From Clostridia bacterium (GTDB taxonomy: Bacteria; Bacillota; Clostridia; Oscillospirales; Acutalibacteraceae): 19,447 bases of DNA. Of this stretch, positions 7,364 through 14,554 are shown piece after piece. The DNA lies in contig JAFZOE010000198.1 of assembly GCA_017552845.1 (NCBI GenBank), positions 1 through 19,447 of the forward strand, given 5' to 3'. Every line of letters begins with the position of its first letter. Position 1 is the stretch's first letter. Made by a program: the position numbers and the translations under genes. Under the pieces are notes generated by a model, which saw only the letters and a list, made by a program, of their open reading frames with translations, was not told the origin of the DNA and searched no databases.

Positions 7364-8027
7364 GTCCCCACACCACCATTAAGTATTTCGGATCTTTGGG
7401 ATTGATTTCGATTTTTTCACGGATTCTTCTGATATGAACGGTTACGGTTTTGTCCGCGGCGAAGCATTCCTCGTCCCAGACCGCTTCGTAAATCTGGCGG
7501 GTAGTAAAAACTCTGCCGAGATTTTTAATCAGGAATTCAAGAATTCCGTATTCCGTAGCCGTCAGTTTCACCTGCTCACCGTCAACGGTAACCTCTTTTG
7601 TCACGGTATTTACCGTCAGTCCCCCGGTGGTTATCTCGCCCTCTTTTGCCTCGAGCGAGCCGAGCATGGTGTATCTGCGTATCTGCGACTTGACTCTCGC
7701 GAGCAGCTCGAGCGGGTTGAACGGCTTCGTCACATAATCATCGGCGCCGAATGAAAGCCCCGCGATTTTATCCGTATCCTCGCTCTTTGCCGAGAGCAGA
7801 ATTATTGGGATATTGTTCTTTTCCCTGAGCTTTACGGTAGCGCTTAATCCGTCGAGCCCCGGCATCATAATATCCATAATGCAGCAGTGAACGGAATTAT
7901 TCTTTATAATCTCAATCGCTTCAATGCCGTTTTCCGCTTTCAGCACATTGTAGCCATCCTGCCTCAGATAGATTTCTATCGAGTCGAGAATTGCTTTGTC
8001 ATCGTCGCAAACCAGAACCGTAAACAT
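7335..8027 (-). CDS. OmpR/VanR-type response regulator
   Basis: DNA-binding partner of the adjacent sensor kinase, 230 residues. The receiver domain (1-115) has acidic residues D8/D9, phospho-acceptor D52 in 'IMDIMMPG', S79 and K101 in 'DDYVTKPFNP'. The OmpR-type winged helix (about 130-228) has 'LTATEYGILEFLIKNLGRVFTTRQIYEAVW' split across its first helices and the recognition part 'DKTVTVHIRRIREKIE', ending in 'VWGLGYK'. All key residues are intact. The ATG at 8027 follows AAGGAGG by 7 bases, a strong ribosome site. The kinase gene starts inside its 3' end. A repeat array and promoter candidate in the 83-base gap upstream suggest autoregulation. It is first in the regulator-kinase operon; read-through from lipase 2 is possible because I see no clear terminator between them. 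Confidence 0.96.
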   Translation of the reverse strand: MFTVLVCDDDKAILDSIEIYLRQDGYNVLKAENGIEAIEIIKNNSVHCCIMDIMMPGLDGLSATVKLREKNNIPIILLSAKSEDTDKIAGLSFGADDYVTKPFNPLELLARVKSQIRRYTMLGSLEAKEGEITTGGLTVNTVTKEVTVDGEQVKLTATEYGILEFLIKNLGRVFTTRQIYEAVWDEECFAADKTVTVHIRRIREKIEINPKDPKYLMVVWGLGYKVEKYQ

Positions 8028-8052
8028 CGGTCAACCTCCTTGATCCGCTTAC

Positions 8053-8108
8053 AGTGTAGCACCCGATTTCTAAGATTCGTCTTAGAAAAAGTTAAGATTT
8101 TCTTAAGA
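8053..8108 (-). promoter_or_regulatory. Candidate regulator promoter with phased TTAAGA-like hexamers
   Basis: In the gap between lipase 2 and the response regulator gene, plus-strand hexamers TTAAGA (8103), TTAAGA (8092), CTTAGA (8081) and CTAAGA (8070) start exactly 11 bases apart. A weak -10 candidate TACACT (minus strand, 8053-8058) lies 11 bases beyond the last hexamer, where a -35 box is poor; this spacing resembles promoters activated by PhoB/OmpR-class regulators. The two hexamers nearest the promoter also lie in a perfect 9-bp inverted repeat (8067-8075 with 8080-8088, loop TTCG), so an inverted operator is an alternative reading. Confidence 0.5.
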
Positions 8109-8110
8109 TT

Positions 8111-9196
8111 TTAGATTCCGTTAATCATATTCATCCAGTCCGCAAAGAAAGGACGGATATTATTCGGCTTGAATAAATCGCCGCAGAACGCCATATGGTC
8201 GCCTCTGTATACAGGGGCGACATTCCATATACCGGGCTCGATATTCTCTCTGTCGAGCGCGGTTGAAGGCGCGTTGAAAGGCGCGCCTGCCGATTTTGTA
8301 TTTACCATGCCGTCGTTTTCGAGCCAGCTTTCGTCGACGACATATCCGCCCGGAGTTGTGCCGGTGAGATTCATCATTCTGTCTCCGGTGGATTTTACGG
8401 GGAATTCGACATTTATGCTCTCGTCAAACTTCCAGCTGCCGTCATCATTCTGAACAGTGGCCGAGCAGGGAATCGCAAAATAATAGGTGCAGTCCTGAGT
8501 TGAGATTCTCTCATTAATGGCGAGGGCACAGTCAATATGCATATCATACGCCGCCGTATCCTTGTTTTCCATTCTCTCCGGATCGCCGAAGCCGTATGCG
8601 GTTGTGCCGTTTGTCGGCGCGGCGAGTGTGGTTATGCTGTAAATCCAGTCCGCCTTTCCGCCCGTGAAAAGCGGCGAAATATCATCGGACGGGGTGGCGG
8701 CAATCTCTTCGCTGTCGCCGTTCGCCATAAGCTCGGCGAGCAGTCTCACGGTCGCCCCGCCGAAGGAATGGCCCAGCAGATTGATTTTATCTTCGCTGCT
8801 CCAGGATTTTACGAGCGGTTTCTTTGAGAAATCCTTACCGAATCTGCTGTGGCCGTATTTCTCGCTGTGCGCCTTGCCGTAGTCAACTCTTGCGCCGGCA
8901 ATCTGCGCGTAGAGCTCGCATGCTCTGTCCCAGGCGCTGCCGTCGGGGTCAACCGAAGCGGAGTGGCATTTATAGCCGAGATTATTCAGGTTGATATCCA
9001 TATTTCCGCCGAACATTCCCCAGTAGGGCAGGAAATTATCCTGAAAATCATAGCTTCCCCAGCCGCTCAGACCGTGGCAGTAGACATAGTCATAATCGGT
9101 TTTCCAGGTTGATTTGTCAACCGCGATGCGTGAAACATTGAGGGTAGGGAATAAAAACATTATTATTGTTAGCATAAAAGATACAAGCTGTGTCAT
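8111..9196 (-). CDS. Exported zinc-type lipase of the I.5/I.6 kind (paralogue 2)
   Basis: Paralogue of the lipase at 3401-4561, 361 residues. Triad: S144 in 'GHSFGG', D295 in 'WLENDGMVNTKSA', H334 in 'RGDHMAFCG'. Zinc-site positions: D90 ('AWDRACELYAQI'), H110 and H116 ('VDYGKAHSEKYGHSRFG'), D218 ('AYDMHID'). Residues 10-20 are identical to paralogue 1 and form the hydrophobic export or anchor segment. It is shorter than paralogue 1, mainly between the core strand ending 'NGTTA' and 'YDMHID'. The ATG at 9196 follows AAAGGG by 8 bases. It has its own promoter and is the first gene upstream of the response regulator-kinase pair. The lipase class is well supported; the natural substrate is unknown. 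Confidence 0.9.
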   Translation of the reverse strand: MTQLVSFMLTIIMFLFPTLNVSRIAVDKSTWKTDYDYVYCHGLSGWGSYDFQDNFLPYWGMFGGNMDINLNNLGYKCHSASVDPDGSAWDRACELYAQIAGARVDYGKAHSEKYGHSRFGKDFSKKPLVKSWSSEDKINLLGHSFGGATVRLLAELMANGDSEEIAATPSDDISPLFTGGKADWIYSITTLAAPTNGTTAYGFGDPERMENKDTAAYDMHIDCALAINERISTQDCTYYFAIPCSATVQNDDGSWKFDESINVEFPVKSTGDRMMNLTGTTPGGYVVDESWLENDGMVNTKSAGAPFNAPSTALDRENIEPGIWNVAPVYRGDHMAFCGDLFKPNNIRPFFADWMNMINGI

Positions 9197-9238
9197 AATT
9201 AAAACCCTTTCATTTTTATTTTCTTTCCGTAATTATTT

Positions 9239-9267
9239 ATTATACCATAAGTAAGAATAAAAAACAA
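9239..9267 (-). promoter_or_regulatory. Sigma-A promoter for lipase paralogue 2
   Basis: Minus strand: TTGTTT (9262-9267), 17-base spacer, TATAAT (9239-9244) preceded by CTTATGG (extended -10). It is divergent from the promoter at 9307-9335. Confidence 0.65.
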
Positions 9268-9306
9268 TGCAGACGGAGGGGATAAGTTTCATTTTTGTAA
9301 CATAGC

Positions 9307-9335
9307 TTGTATTTTATCCGATTATATAGTATAAT
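9307..9335 (+). promoter_or_regulatory. Sigma-A promoter for the DUF2238-like/hydrolase pair
   Basis: TTGTAT (9307-9312), 17-base spacer, TATAAT (9330-9335). It lies about 52 bases before the GTG start at 9388. Confidence 0.65.
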
Positions 9336-9387
9336 CCGAGTTGCAAATTACGGCTCGGCCGAATAAAAAGCAAAGGAAACAGGTAAA

Positions 9388-10203
9388 GTGGTAAAGAATT
9401 TCAAGGAATTTTTCCCGACAATTAAAAAGAACGTAAAAGTCTGGGAACTTATTTATTGGTGGATTTTAAGAGGGCTTATGATATTTGCCCTGATTTATAC
9501 TATTGTCGTCGGCCACGGTCCGATGGGCGATTACAAAGGCAGCAATCCCTGGCAGCAGGTGGCGGCAAACCTCGTCGGTATGTTCGCTTATGAAATCATC
9601 CTGCTCTTCTTCAAGGAAGACAGCTTCTTCCGCAACTTAAGCCCGAGATTCCAGGATATAACCGCGCTCGGTTTCTTCCTCGGTTCATTTGGCGGCGCGT
9701 TTATGAATCTCTATTACAGCCTGCCGATGTATGATAAAGTTCTCCACGCGCTCGGAACTGCCGAAGCGGTCTATGTCGGCTATGAAATCATCTGCGCGAT
9801 GCAGATAAAGCTCAAAAAGACCTGCCCCTTCCAGATAGCGGTTCTCTGCGCTCTCGGCATCGGTTTCATTTTCTCAACCGGCTGGGAAATCTTCGAATTC
9901 TCCTATGACCAGTTCGCAGGCGGCGACGCTCAGCACTGGAATGTTATCAACGCCCTCGATGAAGCGGGCGGAGACTGGCGCAATGTATTTCTTATGTTCC
10001 CCGTTAAAGACGAAGCGACCTTTATGTCGCGCTTCCCGCTGATGGATACTATGGCGGATACGGTCATGAATTTCGTGGGCGGCGTGATTATGTATATCGT
10101 TCTCAGGATCAAGCCTTACAGACACAAAGGGGCTAATGATATCAACGCCCGCATCGAAGCTGAAAACGCTGCGGAAAAAGAAAATACCGCAAAGGCGGAA
10201 TAA
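9388..10203 (+). CDS. Polytopic membrane protein, DUF2238 (YjdF)-like
   Basis: Integral membrane protein of 271 residues with hydrophobic segments at about 22-42, 58-75, 91-111, 120-138, 148-168 and 222-240. Acidic and histidine residues lie inside or next to helices: D116 and H120 in 'YDKVLHALG', E133, E167 and E170 in 'TGWEIFEFSYD', D220 and D224 in 'MDTMADTVMNFVGG'. This spacing resembles the DUF2238/YjdF family, whose function is not established; I recall the family by motif only. The C-terminus is a charged Ala/Glu-rich tail. The start is GTG with AAAGGA and AGG both upstream, so the exact start is uncertain. The next gene begins 32 bases downstream, so the two probably form an operon. 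Confidence 0.72.
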   Translation: MVKNFKEFFPTIKKNVKVWELIYWWILRGLMIFALIYTIVVGHGPMGDYKGSNPWQQVAANLVGMFAYEIILLFFKEDSFFRNLSPRFQDITALGFFLGSFGGAFMNLYYSLPMYDKVLHALGTAEAVYVGYEIICAMQIKLKKTCPFQIAVLCALGIGFIFSTGWEIFEFSYDQFAGGDAQHWNVINALDEAGGDWRNVFLMFPVKDEATFMSRFPLMDTMADTVMNFVGGVIMYIVLRIKPYRHKGANDINARIEAENAAEKENTAKAE

Positions 10204-10235
10204 TAAAGCAATCTTAATTAAAGGAGAGAGAAAAT

Positions 10236-11105
10236 ATGCAGGCAATGCTGGCGGCATGGCTCACTCTGATTCTCACCTTTACATCGGTTTTCGGCCTGGT
10301 TGGCGAGAAATACGATGTCTATGAGAATATCCGTTACGGCGAAGCAGAGAGAGACCTTGTAACAATTTATGTTCCGAAGAACGCTTATGACAGGGATTAT
10401 AACGGCTGTATTCTTTATATCCACGGCGGTTCCTGGCAGGGTGGCGAAAAAGAGGATATGGCTCCCCACTGCAAGAAACTCGCAATGCAGGGCTATATCA
10501 CCGCAACAATGAGCTATTCGCTCTATTCCGATGAGGTTTTCGGCGAGGTGACCGCGTTCACCATGTGCGATGAAATTGACGCGTGCATCGATGCCATCAA
10601 GGAATTCGGCGAAGAGAAAGAGCTCAACATCACGAAGCTCGCGACATCCGGATACTCAGCGGGCGGACATCTTTCGATGCTCTACAGCTATTCAAGACCC
10701 GAGGATTCCTCTATTGAGCTTGCGTTTACCGCAAACCGCGTCGGCCCGTCCGATATGAATAAAGAGGTATGGGGCAGTTACGGCCTTGCTTCTATGCTGA
10801 CAGGCGTAAAGATTACAGACGAAATGGTTGCAAGCGGCGAAGCGAAGAGAATTGCTGATTCCGTATCGCCCGTAGCTTTTGTCAACGCAGACACTATGCC
10901 TTCAATTTTTGCTTATGCAGGCAACGATCCGCTCGTTCAAAAGGGCAACAGAGAGTCTATGGAGAAAGTATTCAGCGAGAGCGGCAGCGAATATAAATAT
11001 ATCTTCTTCCCGTTCTCCGGCCACGGCCTCCTGCTCGATCCCTGGAGCGAAATCGCGTATTACGACGCCCTCTACGGCTACTGCGAGCAGTATTTCGGTT
11101 ATTGA
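10236..11105 (+). CDS. Exported alpha/beta hydrolase (esterase/lipase-like)
   Basis: Protein of 289 residues with an N-terminal hydrophobic segment (about 3-22), so probably exported or membrane-anchored. The alpha/beta hydrolase core has the oxyanion motif 'YIHGGSW' (H63-G64-G65), the nucleophile elbow 'SGYSAGGHLS' with S141, a probable acid D231 in 'AGNDPLV', and H263 in 'FSGHGLLLD'. The HGG/GYSAGG combination fits the hormone-sensitive-lipase/carboxylesterase-like group that includes feruloyl and acetyl esterases. It is not closely similar to the two lipases at 3401 and 8111. AAAGGAGAG precedes the ATG by 7 bases. It follows the DUF2238-like gene in the same operon. The ester substrate is unknown. 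Confidence 0.9.
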   Translation: MQAMLAAWLTLILTFTSVFGLVGEKYDVYENIRYGEAERDLVTIYVPKNAYDRDYNGCILYIHGGSWQGGEKEDMAPHCKKLAMQGYITATMSYSLYSDEVFGEVTAFTMCDEIDACIDAIKEFGEEKELNITKLATSGYSAGGHLSMLYSYSRPEDSSIELAFTANRVGPSDMNKEVWGSYGLASMLTGVKITDEMVASGEAKRIADSVSPVAFVNADTMPSIFAYAGNDPLVQKGNRESMEKVFSESGSEYKYIFFPFSGHGLLLDPWSEIAYYDALYGYCEQYFGY

Positions 11106-11123
11106 TTAAAACTGAATAATAAC

Positions 11124-11159
11124 GCCCGCTGGGAGTTTTTCCCTGCGGGCTGTTTTTTT
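11124..11159 (+). terminator. Intrinsic terminator after the hydrolase gene
   Basis: Stem of 11 bp with one T-T mismatch (11124-11134 with 11140-11150), 5-base loop, then TG and seven T residues (11153-11159). The T tract overlaps the stop codon (11158-11160) of the convergent deacetylase gene. On the minus strand the hairpin is followed by GTTATTATT, so it may also stop that operon. Confidence 0.88.
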
Positions 11160-12036
11160 ATTTACTTCTCATTTCAACAAGCTCCCTGTAGCTTATGAGT
11201 TCTATGCCTTTCTGTTTGAAGAATTCATGGGTTACGGGGTCTTTCATCATCTTGTATTCCCAGTATCTTCTCTCCCAGGTGCCGGTTATCATTTTGAGCT
11301 CATCTGTCTCGAGCGCCGGGTGGATGAAGGTTTCGGTTATGCCCTCGTCGATATTGCCGTGGAATTCAAGGAATTTGTCGCGGAATTCTTCGTAGTTGTC
11401 AATATCCTTGAGAGATTTAACCTGGTCTGTGAGAATCAGATAATCGGGAGTATAGACCTTATACATTTTGCTGAGCTTTTTGCAGAGCCCGCAGAAAAAT
11501 GCGTAGAGGCCGTAATTCACGCCGTCGGGGCAGTATTCCTTCTTGGGAGTGATACACATGCGGAAGGGGAGCTTCTCTTTTTTGCAGAGCTTGAAAACTT
11601 TCGGGAGCATGAGATATCTGCCGTTCATTCCGTAGAGCGAGCCCATATGGTTATCCGCCTGAACAGGTTTGAGTCCCCATTCCCTGGCGAGATCAATTTG
11701 CGCCTGCGCCTCGGCAATTGCCTCTTTATAAGTGCAGTGCGCCTCAAAATCTTCGTTTTCGGGCCACATTCTGCCCTCGGGCATCATTATGCTCTTTGCG
11801 CCCGTAATCGGTCCCCAGGACCATCTCTCGCCCCATTCGTTCGTCATCGTCAGGTGAACGCCCACCGCATACTGCGGATTTTCGGCGGCGAATTCAACTG
11901 CCGCCTTCGCTTCGGGGCAGGGAATCATTACGGTTGATGACTGTATGCATCCGCTTCTGAAAAGATCGAATATCGCTTCATTCGCGCTTTTGCACATTCC
12001 GAAATCGTCTGCATTGATTATCAGATATCTGCTCAT
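11158..12036 (-). CDS. YdjC/ChbG-family carbohydrate deacetylase
   Basis: Cytoplasmic protein of 292 residues; no signal peptide is seen. The family removes acetyl groups from N-acetylated sugars such as chitooligosaccharides, using a divalent metal. The signature 'IINADDFGMCKSANEAI' is at 6-22 (metal residue D11), with H61 in 'GVHLTMTNEWG' and H130 in 'QADNHMGSLYG'; a later 'ETFIHPALETDE' fits the conserved 'HP' motif. The length is close to that of the family. AAGGAGAAATCT precedes the ATG, and the stop of the pseudokinase gene lies 10 bases upstream, so they are co-transcribed. The actual sugar (chitin-derived, cell-wall-derived or host glycan) cannot be judged. I leave the symbol blank because the family has many paralogues. 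Confidence 0.9.
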   Translation of the reverse strand: MSRYLIINADDFGMCKSANEAIFDLFRSGCIQSSTVMIPCPEAKAAVEFAAENPQYAVGVHLTMTNEWGERWSWGPITGAKSIMMPEGRMWPENEDFEAHCTYKEAIAEAQAQIDLAREWGLKPVQADNHMGSLYGMNGRYLMLPKVFKLCKKEKLPFRMCITPKKEYCPDGVNYGLYAFFCGLCKKLSKMYKVYTPDYLILTDQVKSLKDIDNYEEFRDKFLEFHGNIDEGITETFIHPALETDELKMITGTWERRYWEYKMMKDPVTHEFFKQKGIELISYRELVEMRSK

Positions 12037-12046
12037 AGATTTCTCC

Positions 12047-14434
12047 TTATCTGTAAATCGTCAGCGTAACCGGCGTATCGACAGGATAATAATCGCCGGG
12101 AGCCGGCTCGATTTTTTCAACTTTCCCTACATTTTTAAGGCCCGATAGCCCGTGGCTGAGACCTGTTTTGGTATAAACCTCGGTGAAGCCGTGGCTCTTA
12201 ATCTCGGCTACGCCCGCATCTTTTCTCATCATCCTGACATCGGGCAGCTTTGCGAGCTCGGCATCGGGACGGCTGTAAACGGGATTCTCCTCGTCGTCGA
12301 GAGTGACCGTGCAGGAAACATATCTGTTTTCGCCGTAATATATCTCAATGCGGTAGGGCTCGGCAAGCTGACGCTTGTCAATCGTTCTCACAAACTGAAT
12401 CGGTCTGCCGTCCGCGGTATAGAGGAATATCTCGCTTCCCTGCGGAGTCCTGCGCTCGAGCTGAACATCCTTGCCGTCGAGCTCAAGGCCCGGGAAAATG
12501 ACCGAAACCTGTGCGTAGGCTTCCATTCTCGAGGAGGTCTTGATGAGAATCTTCTCCTCGGCGGAGTTCACGTTTCTCATCCATATCGAATCAAACGCAG
12601 GCGCATCAATCGGAGTATAGTCTTTCGGTGCCTGGACATAGCACTCTTTATCCAGCGGATAGAGAGACATCTGCATCGAGGGCGATGCGGGATTCCAGAG
12701 AATGCCGTCTGCCGAAAGAATTATGCCCGTATAGGCAAAAGCGGCGCCCGAATTGTCGTCGGCAGGGGGCTTGCCCGCGCTCGCTGCGCATATCATATCC
12801 TTGCCGTTGTAGCTGAGAATTTCAAAACTGCGTTTGTCAGCTTCGTCCTCATAGACGGATGAAGTGTATCTCAGGAAATAGTAAACCGATGCGTCGCCCG
12901 ATCTTACGGAGCAGAGGCGTATTTCCTCGGTGTCCTTTTCTCCGTATTCAATCCTGCCGCCTTCAAATACGTTTCTCTCCTCATCAATATCAAAGATGTA
13001 GGCGGTAACATACCTGAGAGAGCCGTCAAGGTCGGTCGTGATTATGCATTCGTTTATGCCGTCATTATCAAGATCGTAGTAGTATTCATTGAATTTTGCG
13101 TTGTCAAGAGTTCTGACGCGCGCCGGCAGCTCTGCGGAATTGAGATAGAGGTCAATATCCTTTATCCTGACGGCGTGGACCTTTTCATATCTCTCCTTGA
13201 ATTCGGTGCTTCTGAAGTATTCCGTATATTTTGCCCTCGCCTCCGCGGGGAGGATTTCAACCTCCTGCCTCGGCGCGGTTGTGGAGAGATCTTCATCTGT
13301 GATTTCCGTAACCGCAGTGGTTGTTTCGGGCTGGCTCTTGATTGAGGGCAGTAGCTTGATTGCCGTAATCAGGAGAGCTATGCCTGCAACCGCCGCAAGA
13401 ACAGCGCCGATTATGACCGCCTTGCTTAGTTTCTTTTTCGGTTTTTCCTCTTCCGGTGTTTCGGGCGGAGCGGGAGGCTCCTCAAGCTTTTCATTGAGCT
13501 TGAAGGATTTCTTTTTGCCGAGCAGGGCGTTGAGAATCTCCTCTGCGTCTTCGGGTCTGTCTTCCGGGTTTACGGACATACCCTTCATTATCGCAAATTC
13601 CGCATCGGGCGGAATATCCGCCGTGCCGCACAGGGGAATGAAATCATCCTGAGGTGTGTCGCGGTGTCTGCTGTCCGCAGGCACATTGCCCGTAAGCATA
13701 TAGTAAAGAACCGCGCTGATTGAATATATATCGGATTCCTTGCTTCCCGTGCCGGAATCATACTGTTCCTTCGGAGCGAAGCCTTTTTCGGGTTCTTCAT
13801 CGGTATCGGACAAAAAGCCGAAACCCGTCAGGCGGATTTTTCCGTTTTTGCAGATCATTATGCTGTCGGGGGTGATTGCGCCGTGAATATGCCCGGCTCT
13901 GTGAATTCCCGAGAGCGCCCTCATTACGGGTGTTATATCCGCGACCGTATTGCGGAAGCTGTATTGACCTTCCTCGTCGATTATATCCCTGACCGTTTCG
14001 CCTTCAAGATATTCGGTTATGACATAGGCGGTGTTGTTCTCAAGTCCGCAGTCAATTATCTTTGTGATTGCCTCAAAATAGTCAAGCTCGCTGAGCGCGG
14101 ATGCCTCGGAGATGATGCCGGAAACTTTTGATGAGTATTCCGCGGCGTCGCCTGTGACATTGACCGTTTTGCCGTCGGCTCCTCTGGAAGCGCAGGATCG
14201 GGGCAGGTATTCCCTGACCGTAACTCTCTTATCGGTAGCGTTGTCAACTGCGATATATGTAAAACCGAAACCGTCTCTTTTTTCGGGGATACCCAGAGTA
14301 TACTGCCCGGCTATGACCGTGCCCGGTGAGAGCGCGTCTTCATACTGCGCGGGCGCAGAGGGGTCAAAACCGCAAAACGGGCAGACTGTTCTGCCGCTCT
14401 CGTATTCACGCATACAGGAATAACATTTCTGCAA
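12047..14434 (-). CDS. Zinc-ribbon, pseudokinase, transmembrane and PASTA protein
   Basis: Protein of 795 residues. Residues 1-24 form a zinc ribbon (C4, C7, C18, C21). Residues about 38-306 form a protein-kinase fold of the zinc-ribbon Ser/Thr kinase type found in Clostridia ('VREYLPRS', 'TPDSIMI', 'FAPKEQY', 'SDIYSISAVLYYMLTG'). Catalytic residues look lost: the VAIK Lys position is R74, the HRD Asp is A186 ('IHGAITPDS'), the loop Lys and Asn are T188 and S191, and the DFG Asp is G204. A Pro/Glu/Lys linker leads to one transmembrane helix (339-362). A large outer region follows, with an EF-hand-like 'DLDNDGINE', ending in one PASTA domain (about 728-795), a fold that binds peptidoglycan in related proteins. 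The start is TTG, with AAGGGG 9 bases upstream. Probably a signalling scaffold or allosteric sensor. Confidence 0.88.
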   Translation of the reverse strand: MQKCYSCMREYESGRTVCPFCGFDPSAPAQYEDALSPGTVIAGQYTLGIPEKRDGFGFTYIAVDNATDKRVTVREYLPRSCASRGADGKTVNVTGDAAEYSSKVSGIISEASALSELDYFEAITKIIDCGLENNTAYVITEYLEGETVRDIIDEEGQYSFRNTVADITPVMRALSGIHRAGHIHGAITPDSIMICKNGKIRLTGFGFLSDTDEEPEKGFAPKEQYDSGTGSKESDIYSISAVLYYMLTGNVPADSRHRDTPQDDFIPLCGTADIPPDAEFAIMKGMSVNPEDRPEDAEEILNALLGKKKSFKLNEKLEEPPAPPETPEEEKPKKKLSKAVIIGAVLAAVAGIALLITAIKLLPSIKSQPETTTAVTEITDEDLSTTAPRQEVEILPAEARAKYTEYFRSTEFKERYEKVHAVRIKDIDLYLNSAELPARVRTLDNAKFNEYYYDLDNDGINECIITTDLDGSLRYVTAYIFDIDEERNVFEGGRIEYGEKDTEEIRLCSVRSGDASVYYFLRYTSSVYEDEADKRSFEILSYNGKDMICAASAGKPPADDNSGAAFAYTGIILSADGILWNPASPSMQMSLYPLDKECYVQAPKDYTPIDAPAFDSIWMRNVNSAEEKILIKTSSRMEAYAQVSVIFPGLELDGKDVQLERRTPQGSEIFLYTADGRPIQFVRTIDKRQLAEPYRIEIYYGENRYVSCTVTLDDEENPVYSRPDAELAKLPDVRMMRKDAGVAEIKSHGFTEVYTKTGLSHGLSGLKNVGKVEKIEPAPGDYYPVDTPVTLTIYR

Positions 14435-14492
14435 AACTTGCCGCCCCTTTCCGTATTCTTATTATTCCGGGCGCCATTGCCCGTATAAAATT

Positions 14493-14522
14493 ATTTTACT
14501 ATGGTATATATTGAATTGTCAA
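14493..14522 (-). promoter_or_regulatory. Sigma-A promoter for the pseudokinase/deacetylase operon
   Basis: Minus strand: TTGACA (14517-14522), 18-base spacer, TAAAAT (14493-14498), about 58 bases before the TTG start at 14434. Confidence 0.65.
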
Positions 14523-14554
14523 CTGATTAAAAGAAAATTATTATAAAATAATTG

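Noticed and set aside
8067..8088. Inverted repeat as a terminator between lipase 2 and the response regulator
   Set aside because: The 9-bp stem is A/T-rich and no T run follows it on the minus strand, so it does not look like an intrinsic terminator. It fits better as part of an operator.
12152..12862. Long open frame on the plus strand opposite the pseudokinase gene
   Set aside because: It lies wholly antisense to a gene with clear domains, has no ribosome site or promoter of its own, and its product matches nothing recognisable. Similar antisense frames at 900-1529, 4133-4591, 5591-6067 and 11227-11937 are rejected for the same reason.
12530..14434. Active Ser/Thr protein kinase (PrkC/Stk-type) annotation
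   Set aside because: The zinc ribbon, transmembrane helix and PASTA domain invite this label, and an 'IHRAGH' stretch looks like HRD, but alignment from 'PDSIMI' backwards puts 'HGA' in the HRD position, and the Lys and DFG Asp are also missing.
14435..14492. Riboswitch or structured leader before the pseudokinase gene
   Set aside because: Only a 5-bp CGGGC/GCCCG stem is visible in a leader of about 50 bases, too little for a riboswitch.
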